Part shown: positions 8,977 to 17,235 of the stretch, in pieces
Numbering within the stretch: position 1 is the stretch's first letter
How the letters are laid out: each line of letters starts with the position of its first letter
Origin: Sinorhizobium fredii
GTDB taxonomy: Bacteria > Pseudomonadota > Alphaproteobacteria > Rhizobiales > Rhizobiaceae
Direction: 5' to 3'
Assembly (NCBI RefSeq): GCF_002944405.1
Contig: NZ_CP024307.1
Span: 2,872,501 to 2,936,500, forward strand
Length of the DNA stretch: 64,000 nt
The notes under the pieces: model-generated
What the model was told of the DNA's origin: nothing
Database searches by the model: none
The model's input: only the letters and a program-made list of their open reading frames with translations
Made by a program: the position numbers and the translations under genes

Positions 8977-9641
8977 GACACACCCGCCCCTAACACCCGC
9001 CGGCCGCCGGCGACAAGAAACCGTCTGATCGCCATCGACAGGCCGAGATAGATCATGGTGACCACAAGATAGGTCTCGAAGGAGCGGAAAGTCCGCGCCT
9101 GCAGCAGGTCTGCCTCGTGGGCGAGTTCGCGCACGGCGATCTGCGAAACGACCGCCGATTCCAACATCATGATGACGACCTGACTGGTCAGTGCCGGGAA
9201 GATCACCTTGAGTGCCTGAGGCAGGATGATCTTGATGAAGACCTGCCGCTGCTTCAGGCCGAGTGCCAAAGCCGCCTCGCTCTGTCCCTTTGGCACGGCA
9301 TCGAGACCCGCGCCGACGATCTCGGTCGTGTAGGCGGCCATGTTGAGGGTCATCGCCAGGATCGCCGCGATGACCGGATCGAGGCGAATGCCAATGCTCG
9401 GCAAGCCAAAAAAGATGAAGAAAAGCTGTACCAGGAAGGGCGTATTGCGGATCACTTCGACATAGGTCGCCACAGCCTTGCTCAGAAGGTCATAGCGGCT
9501 GCGGCGTGCAGCCGCCAGGAGAACGCTGATGAGAATGCCGAGCACCGTCGTGCAGGCGATTAGCAGCAACGTCATGGCAGCGCCGTGAGCGATCGCGCCC
9601 ATTGCACCATTTAGCCAACCGAAATCGAGGCTGTAGCCCAT
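8973..9641 (-). CDS. Polar amino-acid ABC transporter permease (HisQ/GlnP family)
   Basis: Permease of 222 residues. Its N-terminal half carries VEVIRNTPFLVQLFFIFFG, the hallmark of polar amino-acid permeases, and its EAA-type loop reads AALALGLKQRQVFIKIILPQA. It is cotranscribed with the periplasmic binding protein upstream (9713-10507) and overlaps the second permease by four bases. An amino acid or opine-like amine is the likely cargo. Confidence 0.9.
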   Translation of the reverse strand: MGYSLDFGWLNGAMGAIAHGAAMTLLLIACTTVLGILISVLLAAARRSRYDLLSKAVATYVEVIRNTPFLVQLFFIFFGLPSIGIRLDPVIAAILAMTLNMAAYTTEIVGAGLDAVPKGQSEAALALGLKQRQVFIKIILPQALKVIFPALTSQVVIMMLESAVVSQIAVRELAHEADLLQARTFRSFETYLVVTMIYLGLSMAIRRFLVAGGRRVLGAGVS

Positions 9642-9712
9642 CGTTGCAACCCTTCCAGGGCGAGCCTGCGGAAAAGGCCTCCGCAGGCCGCCCGTGCCTT
9701 AGCGTGAGCGGC

Positions 9713-10507
9713 TTAGTCCTTTAGGTTGTCGGGGTTGAGCGGCGTTTTCAGCCATGTCTGCGAGCTTTCGTCCAATTTGCCGTTCGCGAGCATCTTGGCG
9801 ACTGTCTCGTTGACCGATTGCTTCAGACGTTCCTCGTTCTTGTTGAGGCCGATATGCGAGGGTGAGGTCAGCAGCTGAAACTTCTGTTCCGGCTTCAAGG
9901 CCTCCTGCCGCGCGAGAACCTGTGCGCCGACGTCATTACCGACGACCATCAGCTGCGTCTGGCCGGAGATGAAGGCCTGAATAACCGCATTGTAGTTGTC
10001 GAAGCGTTGAATGTTGGCAGAGGCCGGTGCAGCCTCGGTCAGCGACGTGTCCTCCAGCGTTCCGCGATTGACGGCGATCGTCTTGTCGGCGAGATCGTCC
10101 TTGCCGGCGACCTTGAGTTCGGCCGGACCGATGACGGCAATGTAGTAGGGCGCGTAGGCGGCCGCGAAGTCGATAACCTCGGCACGCTCCTTCGAGTAGC
10201 CGACGCTCATCAGGATATCGACGCGCTTGTCATTGAGATAGGGAATGCGGTTCTGACCGGTCACGCTGACGAGATTGAGCTTCACGCCGAGCGCATCGGC
10301 GATCTGCTGCGCGACGTCGACGTCATAGCCTTTGATGCTCATATCGGCGCTGGCCGACGAGAACGGCGGGAAATCCGAGAAGATGCCGACATTGATCTGG
10401 CCTGCGGCCTTGATGTCGTCGACGGCATCGGCATGCGCCATTCCAGCCGCGGCACCGACCATCAGTGCGGCGGCAAATACTGCTTTCAGCTTGGTTTGGA
10501 TTGTCAT
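9713..10507 (-). CDS. Periplasmic amino-acid binding protein (SBP_bac_3 family)
   Basis: Protein of 264 residues with a Sec signal peptide (LKAVFAAALMVGAAAGMAHA, cleavage after AHA). The mature bilobed domain has the family pattern INVGIFSDFPPFSS, GYDVDVAQQIADALG and VDILMSVGYSKERAEVIDF. It captures a polar amino acid for the two permeases encoded downstream. The set of binding protein plus two permeases lacks an ATPase gene here. It follows the agmatinase-family gene on the same strand by 83 bp, so uptake may be tied to guanidino or polyamine metabolism. Confidence 0.9.
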   Translation of the reverse strand: MTIQTKLKAVFAAALMVGAAAGMAHADAVDDIKAAGQINVGIFSDFPPFSSASADMSIKGYDVDVAQQIADALGVKLNLVSVTGQNRIPYLNDKRVDILMSVGYSKERAEVIDFAAAYAPYYIAVIGPAELKVAGKDDLADKTIAVNRGTLEDTSLTEAAPASANIQRFDNYNAVIQAFISGQTQLMVVGNDVGAQVLARQEALKPEQKFQLLTSPSHIGLNKNEERLKQSVNETVAKMLANGKLDESSQTWLKTPLNPDNLKD

Positions 10508-10590
10508 CTTTGTTCCCCAATCTGGAAGTTTGTCTGCTCAGGATGGTCCTGCCACCGCTTCCAGTTCGGCGGCAGAACCGGTTTCAAGGA

Positions 10591-11652
10591 TCAGCCCGCC
10601 TTGCCGGTGATCGTCGGACTGAAAACCGTCAGGCTCAGGATTTCGAACAGCACCTGCGCACCGGCATGGGCCGTGTTGGTCGTCGCGTCGTATTGTGGGG
10701 CGACCTCGACGACATCGCCGCCGACGAGATTGACGCCCTTGAGGCCGCGGATCAGTTCCAGCACCTCGCGCGTCGTCAGGCCGCCGACCTCGGGCGTTCC
10801 GGTGCCCGGAGCAAAGCTCGGGTCGAGGCTGTCGATGTCAAAGGAAAGGTAGGTCGGACCATCGCCGACGATCTTCTTCGCCTTGTCAATGATCGCCGGG
10901 ATGCCGAGACCGGAGACCTCCTCCGCGTGGATCACGGTCATGCCGGACTCGTAGGAGAACTCCCAGAGATATTCGGCCGAGCCGCGAATGCCGATCTGGA
11001 TGACCCGGGTCGGATCGAGAACGCCGTCGAGGACGGCATTGCGGAACGGGCCGCCGTGATGGAACTTGGTGAGGTCGTAGGCGCCGCCGGTATCGCAATG
11101 CGCATCGATATGGATCATGCCGACGGGCTCTCGTTTGCCGACGGCCTTGAGGATCGGATGGGTCATCGAATGGTCGCCACCGACCGAGAGCGGCACGACA
11201 CCGGCATCGACGATCTGGTTGAGGCGCTTCTCGATGTCCTCATGGCTGAGTTCCAGCCGGTAGCGGCTGCGGAAAGGCACGTCTCCGATGTCCGCCACGC
11301 GCAAATCATGCACTGGTGCGCAGCCGAGAACGTGGTTATACGGCCCGATCCGCTCGATGGCGCGCAGCGCCCGCGGTCCGAAGCGGGAGCCCGGGCGGTT
11401 GGTTACGCCGAGGTCCATAGGGATGCCGACGATCGCCACCTGAAGATTGCCGAAGTCCGGCTGCTCGGGATCGACCGGCATATAGGGCGCGGTCAGGAAG
11501 GTGGGGATGCCGGAATAGGGCGCCAGCCGCGTGCCGCTCTTGGTGAAGATCTTGTCCGCCACCTTGCGGAAGGTCGGATCGAAAAGTTCGCCGCCATGGC
11601 TTTCGCCATACTTCGCCCTCAGTTCGCCGAGCTTCTTCTCGTCCCAGGCCAT
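10591..11652 (-). CDS. Ureohydrolase, agmatinase/guanidino-acid hydrolase family
   Basis: Binuclear-metal ureohydrolase of 353 residues. The metal motifs are intact: GGDHS, IDAHCDTGG and SFDIDSLDP. Members cleave a guanidino group to urea and an amine; agmatine to putrescine is the usual annotation, while guanidinobutyrate, guanidinopropionate or free guanidine are real alternatives. About 70 residues precede the catalytic core, more than in short agmatinases of about 300 residues. The ATG at 11652 has GGAGG 9 bases upstream. It is divergent from a LysR gene with a 216-bp shared promoter region and upstream of an amino-acid binding-protein gene, which suggests LysR-controlled use of a guanidino compound. 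Confidence 0.88.
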   Translation of the reverse strand: MAWDEKKLGELRAKYGESHGGELFDPTFRKVADKIFTKSGTRLAPYSGIPTFLTAPYMPVDPEQPDFGNLQVAIVGIPMDLGVTNRPGSRFGPRALRAIERIGPYNHVLGCAPVHDLRVADIGDVPFRSRYRLELSHEDIEKRLNQIVDAGVVPLSVGGDHSMTHPILKAVGKREPVGMIHIDAHCDTGGAYDLTKFHHGGPFRNAVLDGVLDPTRVIQIGIRGSAEYLWEFSYESGMTVIHAEEVSGLGIPAIIDKAKKIVGDGPTYLSFDIDSLDPSFAPGTGTPEVGGLTTREVLELIRGLKGVNLVGGDVVEVAPQYDATTNTAHAGAQVLFEILSLTVFSPTITGKAG

Positions 11653-11772
11653 GTGCCGGAGCCTCCATGTCTGTCGCCGGGGGAAGAAAGCATCGCAACG
11701 CCGATCGCAACCGGCGGCGTTGCCGAGCAATACAGGCGCAATCGTGTTCCCCAGGCTTTTGCCCTTGTTGGA

Positions 11773-11783
11773 ACCTATTAGGT
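11773..11783. promoter_or_regulatory. Short palindrome in the ureohydrolase-LysR divergent promoter
   Basis: ACCTATTAGGT is a perfect 5-1-5 palindrome about 120 bp upstream of the ureohydrolase start. LysR regulators commonly bind imperfect palindromes in such divergent regions. The assignment is positional only. Confidence 0.3.
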
Positions 11784-11827
11784 GACAAATCCTCTAGAAA
11801 ATCAATTGACATTGTTATAGCATTTCG

Positions 11828-11844
11828 TGTGAGAAAAATTCACA
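11828..11844. promoter_or_regulatory. TGTGA-N7-TCACA inverted repeat before the LysR gene; candidate operator
   Basis: TGTGA (11828-11832) and TCACA (11840-11844) form a perfect inverted repeat 24 bp before the LysR start. It could be the autoregulatory LysR box or a Crp/Fnr-family site, although the Crp consensus spacer is six, not seven. Confidence 0.45.
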
Positions 11845-11868
11845 TAATCGAACCCGTCGGAGTTCCCG

Positions 11869-12900
11869 TTGTCGAGCCGCCTGCCCCCCTTGAACCCGCT
11901 GCGCGCCTTTGAGGCGACCGCCCGGCGCGGCTCGGTTTCCGCGGCGGCCCGCGAGCTCAACGTCACGCATGGGGCGATCAGCCATCAGATCCGTGCGCTC
12001 GAACTCTCCTTCAACGCGACCCTTTTCGAGCGCGGCGGCAAACGCCTGAGGCTGACCCCGCAGGGCGCGCTGCTGCTGCCGGCCGTCACCCACGCCTTCG
12101 CGGAAATCGCCGCCGCAACGGCGGCGATGACCCGGCCCGCCACCAGCGGCGAACTCCGGATCACCTGCGTGCCGGCGCTGCTCTCCTTCTGGATGATCCC
12201 GCGCCTGCATCAGTTCACCGAGCAGTTTCCCGACGTGCAGCTGACACTGATCGCCTCCAATGACGCGCTGCATCTCCACTCGCCCGAAGTCGACGTCTGC
12301 CTCCTCTATGGCGACGGCAATTGGGGAGACTGCTGGGCCAAGCTCTGGAGTCGGCTCGAGCTGTTTCCCGTGGTCAGCCCAACCCTTCTCAACATGCGGC
12401 CGCTGCGCTCGATCCGGGATCTGCGCGATCATGTGATGCTGCATGGCGACGACGGCCGCGAATGGAACACCTGGCTTGCCGCAGCCGACGCGGCCGACCT
12501 TCAGCGCGGCCGCCAGCATTTCATGAGCGACGCGCGGCTTTCGACCGAAGGCGCCCTGCACAACCAGGGCGTGGCGCTCGGCGATACGATCACCGCCGGC
12601 AGCCTGATCGCCCGCGGCGAGCTGATCGCGCCTTTCGATCTGACGGTGCCGGCCAACGACGCTTTTTTCGTTGCCTGCCGTAACGAGATCCGCGCCGCGC
12701 CAATCGTCCGCGTCTTCATCGACTGGCTGTTTGCGGCACTCGAAGGCGATCCGATGCCAGAGCTGCAGACCTCCGCCCGGACGATCATTCGGTCCCGCAG
12801 GCCGGAAGATCCGAAATCGGTAGCGGAGAGCTTCCGGCCGGTTTCGTCACCCCGCAAGCGGCGCTTGGAAACCCCGCAAAAGCGCAAGACCAAGCCGTAG
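11869..12900 (+). CDS. LysR-family transcriptional regulator (GcvA-like)
   Basis: Regulator of 343 residues. The N-terminal winged helix-turn-helix is typical: PPLNPLRAFEATARRGSVSAAARELNVTHGAISHQIRALE is read in shorter pieces at residues 6-45. A LysR substrate-binding domain follows (about 95-300), and there is a basic, low-complexity tail (SPRKRRLETPQKRKTKP). The start is TTG at 11869. It is divergent from the ureohydrolase gene and 46 bp upstream of an aminotransferase on its own strand, so these are its likely targets. The effector is unknown. Confidence 0.88.
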   Translation: MSSRLPPLNPLRAFEATARRGSVSAAARELNVTHGAISHQIRALELSFNATLFERGGKRLRLTPQGALLLPAVTHAFAEIAAATAAMTRPATSGELRITCVPALLSFWMIPRLHQFTEQFPDVQLTLIASNDALHLHSPEVDVCLLYGDGNWGDCWAKLWSRLELFPVVSPTLLNMRPLRSIRDLRDHVMLHGDDGREWNTWLAAADAADLQRGRQHFMSDARLSTEGALHNQGVALGDTITAGSLIARGELIAPFDLTVPANDAFFVACRNEIRAAPIVRVFIDWLFAALEGDPMPELQTSARTIIRSRRPEDPKSVAESFRPVSSPRKRRLETPQKRKTKP

Positions 12901-12946
12901 TGCCGGACCCTCGCCCATGCCACTCGCCCAACCACAGGAACGCCCG

Positions 12947-14125
12947 ATGCCTCATCTCAATCCGCTCGTCGCAAAGCTCTCGCCGCCGCCGGTCCCCTCC
13001 GTGCTTGCGTGGGCGAAGGCCTATGACGGGGCAAAGGGACCGCTGATCGATCTCTCCCAGGCGGTGCCCGGCTATCCTGCCCATCCGGATATGCTCAAAT
13101 GGCTTGGCGAAGCCGCAGTGTCGCCCGCCTATACCGGCTACGGCGCGATCGAGGGCGAGCCTGAACTGCGCAGCGCCTATGCCGATGAGGTGGCAAAACT
13201 CTATGGCGCTCCCATTGGCCCGGAAAACATTCACGTCACCTCCGGCTGCAACCAGGCCTTCATCTGTGCCGCCATGGCGGTTGCCGGCGCCGGCGACACG
13301 GTGCTGATGACCAATCCCTATTATTTCAACCAGGAAACCACCCTGGCGATGCTCGGCATCAATGTCGAACTCGCACCCTGCGATGCCGGCGCCGGCTTCC
13401 TGCCCGAGGTCGAGACCATCGCCTCGGCCCTTCGGCCCGGCATTCGCGCCCTCGCCCTCGTTTCGCCGAACAACCCGACCGGCGCCGTCTATCCGGCCGA
13501 CCTGCTGCAGCGCATCTATGAGGTCTGCCGCGCAAACGGCACCTGGCTCATCCTCGACGAGACCTATCGCGACTTCCTGCCCGAGGCCGCGGTGGCACCC
13601 CATCGCCTCCTTCAGACCAAGGGCTGGCAGGACGGCTTCATAGGCCTTTACAGCTTCTCCAAGTCCTTCTGCATCCCCGGCCACCGCCTCGGCGCGATCA
13701 CCGCCGGACCCGCGCTGATCGAGCAGGTAACCAAGATCATGGACAACCTGCAGATCTGCGCCCCGCGTTCGGCCCAGGCCGCCGTCGCCAGGGCGATCCC
13801 GGCACTCGCCCACTGGCGGCTCGCAAACCGCGCCGAAATCACTGCCCGCGCCGACGCGCTGAAGGACGTCATGGGCCGCCTGCCGCAGTGGAAGCTGCAG
13901 GCCGTCGGCGCCTATTTCGCCTATGTCCGCCACCCCTTCCGCGATATCGACTCGCAGTTCGTCGCCGAGAAGCTGGCAAAGCTCGCCGGCATCGTCTGTC
14001 TGCCGGGTGACTATTTCGGTGAAGGCCAGGAAAGCTATCTGCGCTTTGCCTTCGCCAATGCCGACGTGCCCACGATCCGGAAATTGGAGGAGCGGCTGGC
14101 GGGATTTGCGCTGCCGGGCATTTGA
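12947..14125 (+). CDS. Class I/II PLP-dependent aminotransferase
   Basis: Fold-type I aminotransferase of 392 residues. Visible landmarks are the TSGCNQAF cofactor loop, VSPNNPTGAVY, LILDETYRDF with the PLP-binding Asp and Tyr, and the Schiff-base lysine in YSFSKSFCIPGHRLG. It converts an amino acid and a 2-oxo acid; the donor is not evident. ATG 12947 is chosen because AGGA lies 7 bases upstream; an ATG 30 bp earlier has no such site. It lies directly after the LysR gene on the same strand, so co-expression with the ureohydrolase region is plausible. Confidence 0.87.
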   Translation: MPHLNPLVAKLSPPPVPSVLAWAKAYDGAKGPLIDLSQAVPGYPAHPDMLKWLGEAAVSPAYTGYGAIEGEPELRSAYADEVAKLYGAPIGPENIHVTSGCNQAFICAAMAVAGAGDTVLMTNPYYFNQETTLAMLGINVELAPCDAGAGFLPEVETIASALRPGIRALALVSPNNPTGAVYPADLLQRIYEVCRANGTWLILDETYRDFLPEAAVAPHRLLQTKGWQDGFIGLYSFSKSFCIPGHRLGAITAGPALIEQVTKIMDNLQICAPRSAQAAVARAIPALAHWRLANRAEITARADALKDVMGRLPQWKLQAVGAYFAYVRHPFRDIDSQFVAEKLAKLAGIVCLPGDYFGEGQESYLRFAFANADVPTIRKLEERLAGFALPGI

Positions 14126-14132
14126 GGAGCGC

Positions 14133-14236
14133 TAAACCGCGTCGCGTTCAAACGTATTCACGCGGCGCGCTTTAGCTCTTTGTTTTTGTGCATGTCGTCA
14201 TCCCAAAAACCGCTGCACACTTTTTCGGCGACATGC
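14133..14236. repeat. Rhizobial-type intergenic repeat with two hairpins
   Basis: Two structures are joined by a T-rich linker. Arms at 14133-14147 and 14160-14174 pair at 13 of 15 positions, and GCATGTCG (14190-14197) pairs perfectly with CGACATGC (14229-14236). The element fills the gap between two convergent genes. Such palindromic units recur between genes in Rhizobiaceae; the family name was not verified. It may also stop transcription from both sides. Confidence 0.6.
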
Positions 14237-14237
14237 C

Positions 14238-15128
14238 TTAGCCGCGGCGGGCGATCAGGATGCCGATGAGCACGATCGCCCCGCCCGTTGCCTGCATGAC
14301 ACCGACGGGCTCGCTCAGCAGGACCCAGGCGAGCACCGCAGCCACGACCGGCTGCACGAGCAGCGTCAGCGATGAAAAGGCGGGCGCCAGGAAGGCGAGC
14401 GCATAGGTGATCGCCACCTGCCCGCCGGCATGACTGACGAAGGCGAGTCCGAAAAGGATCGCCCAGCCGAAGCCCGTCGGCGGCAGGAGCGCGGGCTCGG
14501 CGAGCACTGCCATCGGGAGCGTGCAGACGGCGGCCGAGGCGGTGCTCCAGATCATGATGCGGTTGGTGCCGAAGCGGCTGCGCAATTGCCCGACGGCAAG
14601 AATATAGCCGGCATAGAACATCGCGGCGACGATCGCGATGCCGTCCCCGATGAGATCGCCGCCGCCAAGCGCACCCGGGCCGCCTTTCAACACCACGACG
14701 CCGGCGACGGCCGTGACGAGACCGGCCAGGAAAATGCGGCTCACCGGCGAGCGGAACAGTGCCCAACTGGCAAGCGTCACGAAGACCGGAGCGAGATTGG
14801 CAAGCAGCGTCGCATTGGCCACGGAGGTCATGGTGAGCGAGAGGTGCCACGCCCCGAGGTCGATGGCGAGGAACACGCCCGGCAGGACGAGCAGCGCATA
14901 GTCGGACAAGCGCTCCGGGCGCCGGTCTGCGCCTGTATCCTTGGCGAGCCACGACCAGGCAAGGAGCGGGATCAGCGCCAGCGCCACGCGCCAGAAGGCC
15001 GTTGCCATCGGCCCCACTTCCGAGAGCCTGACAAAGATCGGCGATCCGGCAATGGCGACACCGCCCATGAGCAGCGCGGCCATGGCGAGCGACTGTTGCG
15101 GGGAGGCGGAACTGACGGTTTGACTCAC
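14238..15128 (-). CDS. EamA/DMT-family transporter
   Basis: Inner-membrane protein of 296 residues with about ten hydrophobic helices arranged as two EamA repeats. Repeat one contains PIFVRLSEVGPMATAFWR and VANATLLANLAPVFVTLASW. Repeat two contains FAILFGLAFVSHAGG-like and LTLLVQPVVAAVLAWVLLSE stretches. Members export amino acids or other metabolites; no substrate can be assigned. It converges on the aminotransferase gene across an intergenic repeat. Confidence 0.87.
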   Translation of the reverse strand: MSQTVSSASPQQSLAMAALLMGGVAIAGSPIFVRLSEVGPMATAFWRVALALIPLLAWSWLAKDTGADRRPERLSDYALLVLPGVFLAIDLGAWHLSLTMTSVANATLLANLAPVFVTLASWALFRSPVSRIFLAGLVTAVAGVVVLKGGPGALGGGDLIGDGIAIVAAMFYAGYILAVGQLRSRFGTNRIMIWSTASAAVCTLPMAVLAEPALLPPTGFGWAILFGLAFVSHAGGQVAITYALAFLAPAFSSLTLLVQPVVAAVLAWVLLSEPVGVMQATGGAIVLIGILIARRG

Positions 15129-15276
15129 GGTGATGTCCGGGTACTGGGAGGGAGCGCCAAAAGGCGCCCCCGCCAGCTATCAGAACTGCGGGTCAAGCAA
15201 CAGCCCTGAAAAATCGCCGGTAGGCAATCGTTGGCAGCCGCAGACAACGTCGCAGCCGGCGAGCTCCAGCCGCCGA

Positions 15277-16710
15277 TCAAGCCGCGTCCGGCAGATGCAC
15301 CGTCTTCACCTCGAGAAAATCCTCGAGGCCGAAGGTACCGCCCTCACGGCCGTTGCCGGACTGCTTGTAGCCGCCGAAGGGGCTGCCGTAGCGGTGCGGC
15401 CCGCCATTGATATGCACCATGCCGGCCCGCAATCGCGCCGCGACCCGCTCGGCGCGCTGCCGATCGCCCGTCTGGACATAAGCCGCGAGACCATAGTTCG
15501 TGTCGTTGGCAAGCGCGATCGCTTCCTCCTCCGTGTCGAAGGGAATGATCGCCAGCACCGGCCCAAACACTTCCTCGCGTGCGATCCGCATCGAATTGTC
15601 GACGTCCGCGAAGATCGTCGGTTTGACGAAATATCCGGTCTCGAAGCCCTCCGGCTTGCCGGGGCCGCCGACGAGGAGCCGCGCCCCTTCGCCGACGCCC
15701 GCCTCGATCAGCGCCTGCACCCGCTCGAACTGGATGTGGCTCACCAGCGGACCGATATGCGCGCCTTCCTTGCTCGGATCGCCGACGGTCGCCTCCCGGC
15801 CCACGCGCCTTGCGATCGCCACCACGTCGTCATAGACGCTGCGCTCCACCAGCATGCGGGTCGGCGCATCGCAGGACTGGCCGGAATTATTGAAGCATTC
15901 GAGGATGCTGGCCGTCACCCGCTGCTCGAGATCGGCATCGGCGAAGACGATGTTCGGCGACTTGCCGCCGAGCTCCAGCGTGACGCGCTTGACCGTATCG
16001 GCGGCGTCCTTGCTGACGGCGATGCCGGCCCGCGTCGAACCGGTGAAGGACATCATGTCGATGTCCTTGTGCTTCGACAGTGCGGCGCCGGCGTGAAGGC
16101 CGTCGCCATTGACGAGGTTGAAGACGCCGGGCGGGAAGCCAGCCTCTTCGATCATCTCCGCATAGAGCATGGCATTGAGCGGCGTGAACTCGCTCGGCTT
16201 CAACACGCAGGTGCAGCCGGTCGCAAGCGCTGGCACGACCTTGAGCGCAATCTGGTTGACCGGCCAGTTCCACGGCGTGATCAGCCCGCAAACCCCGATC
16301 GGCTCGCGCATCAGCGTGTCGCCGTTCGGAAGTTTTTCGCGCAGCTTCAGCCGCTTCAGCGCGTCGATGTAACCCTTGAGGTGGCCGACGCCGACATCGG
16401 CCTGTTGCTCGCGGCTCATGGTCTTCGGCGCGCCGAGTTCCGCGGTGATCGTGTCGGCCATCTCGTCGTAGCGGCGTTCATAGATCGCCAGCAGCTTTTC
16501 AAGAAGCGCCAGCCGTTCCTCCAGGCTGGTCCGGCTGTAGGTCTCGAAGGCCTTCTTGGCGGCCGCAACGGCCCGGTCGATGTCGACTGCAGTACCGAGG
16601 GAGATAACCGCGATCGGCTTTTCGGTGGCAGGATTGAGCACATAGAGGTCGTTCTGTGCTGCCGGTTCGACCCATTCGCCGTTGATGTAGAACTTGCGTT
16701 TGTCGAGCAT
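15277..16710 (-). CDS. NAD(P)-dependent aldehyde dehydrogenase
   Basis: Aldehyde dehydrogenase of 477 residues. It shows the cofactor-site motif ITPWNWPVNQIALKVVPAL, the catalytic Glu in LELGGKSPN, the nucleophilic Cys in FNNSGQSCDAP and the late motif EEVFGPVLAIIPF. It oxidises an aldehyde to an acid in the cytoplasm. Being 3 kb from puuB, it could act on the aminoaldehyde made in polyamine breakdown (PuuC-like role), but that is inference and the aldehyde is not known. ATG 16710 is preceded by GGAGGAG; an in-frame ATG 21 bp upstream is less well placed. Confidence 0.88.
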   Translation of the reverse strand: MLDKRKFYINGEWVEPAAQNDLYVLNPATEKPIAVISLGTAVDIDRAVAAAKKAFETYSRTSLEERLALLEKLLAIYERRYDEMADTITAELGAPKTMSREQQADVGVGHLKGYIDALKRLKLREKLPNGDTLMREPIGVCGLITPWNWPVNQIALKVVPALATGCTCVLKPSEFTPLNAMLYAEMIEEAGFPPGVFNLVNGDGLHAGAALSKHKDIDMMSFTGSTRAGIAVSKDAADTVKRVTLELGGKSPNIVFADADLEQRVTASILECFNNSGQSCDAPTRMLVERSVYDDVVAIARRVGREATVGDPSKEGAHIGPLVSHIQFERVQALIEAGVGEGARLLVGGPGKPEGFETGYFVKPTIFADVDNSMRIAREEVFGPVLAIIPFDTEEEAIALANDTNYGLAAYVQTGDRQRAERVAARLRAGMVHINGGPHRYGSPFGGYKQSGNGREGGTFGLEDFLEVKTVHLPDAA

Positions 16711-16970
16711 GCCGCTCCTCCTTCCCGTCAAGGTGTCTCTTGTTTTGCGGCAGACAGGACATCGTCACCCTGCCGGCAAGCGACTTCCGCGCATTTGCGA
16801 CGGCTTTGAGCGTGGATGATTGGTTTGCCGCCGCGAGTGCAGTCCCGCGTGCCAAGGCACGCTACGACGCAGGCGGCGTGGCCCGCAAGGGGTACGATGG
16901 CGCGGCCGCGGTGTCGAGCGTCAAGCGCGGCGTTCGCGACGCGTCCTGAAGAGTGCTGTGGTGGGAACCG

Positions 16971-17120
16971 TCAGATGGCGCCGATGATGAGGGCCGAGAC
17001 GAAGCTGAACGCTGCGACGATGGCGATCGTGTGGGGAACGAGGTTGACCGGCAGGCGCCTCGTCGGCTGCGCCACATGAAACGCGTAGCGGGAGTGGGTC
17101 ATCGCCTTTGTCGGGTTCAT
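16971..17120 (-). CDS. Small single-pass membrane protein, unknown function
   Basis: Open frame of 49 residues with a basic, polar N-terminal half (MNPTKAMTHSRYAFHVAQ) and a hydrophobic helix at about 29-49 (IAIVAAFSFVSALIIGAI) ending at the stop. The ATG at 17120 has GGAGAG at normal distance. It stands alone between an aldehyde dehydrogenase and a damaged transglutaminase-like gene, all on the same strand. No family is recognised; coding status rests on the start signal and the clean N-out/C-tail topology. Confidence 0.5.
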   Translation of the reverse strand: MNPTKAMTHSRYAFHVAQPTRRLPVNLVPHTIAIVAAFSFVSALIIGAI

Positions 17121-17235
17121 TTTTCTCTCCGCTGCTGACCTTCGACTGTAGCTATGTTCTCCTATATTCTCCATTGAGTATATAGATATTATTTTCCCCG
17201 GAACGTGCGGGGGATGAAAAATCCGTTTCCCGACT

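Noticed and set aside
15130..16809. A plus-strand open frame opposite the aldehyde dehydrogenase
   Set aside because: No recognisable domain and no start signal; the minus-strand gene is certain.
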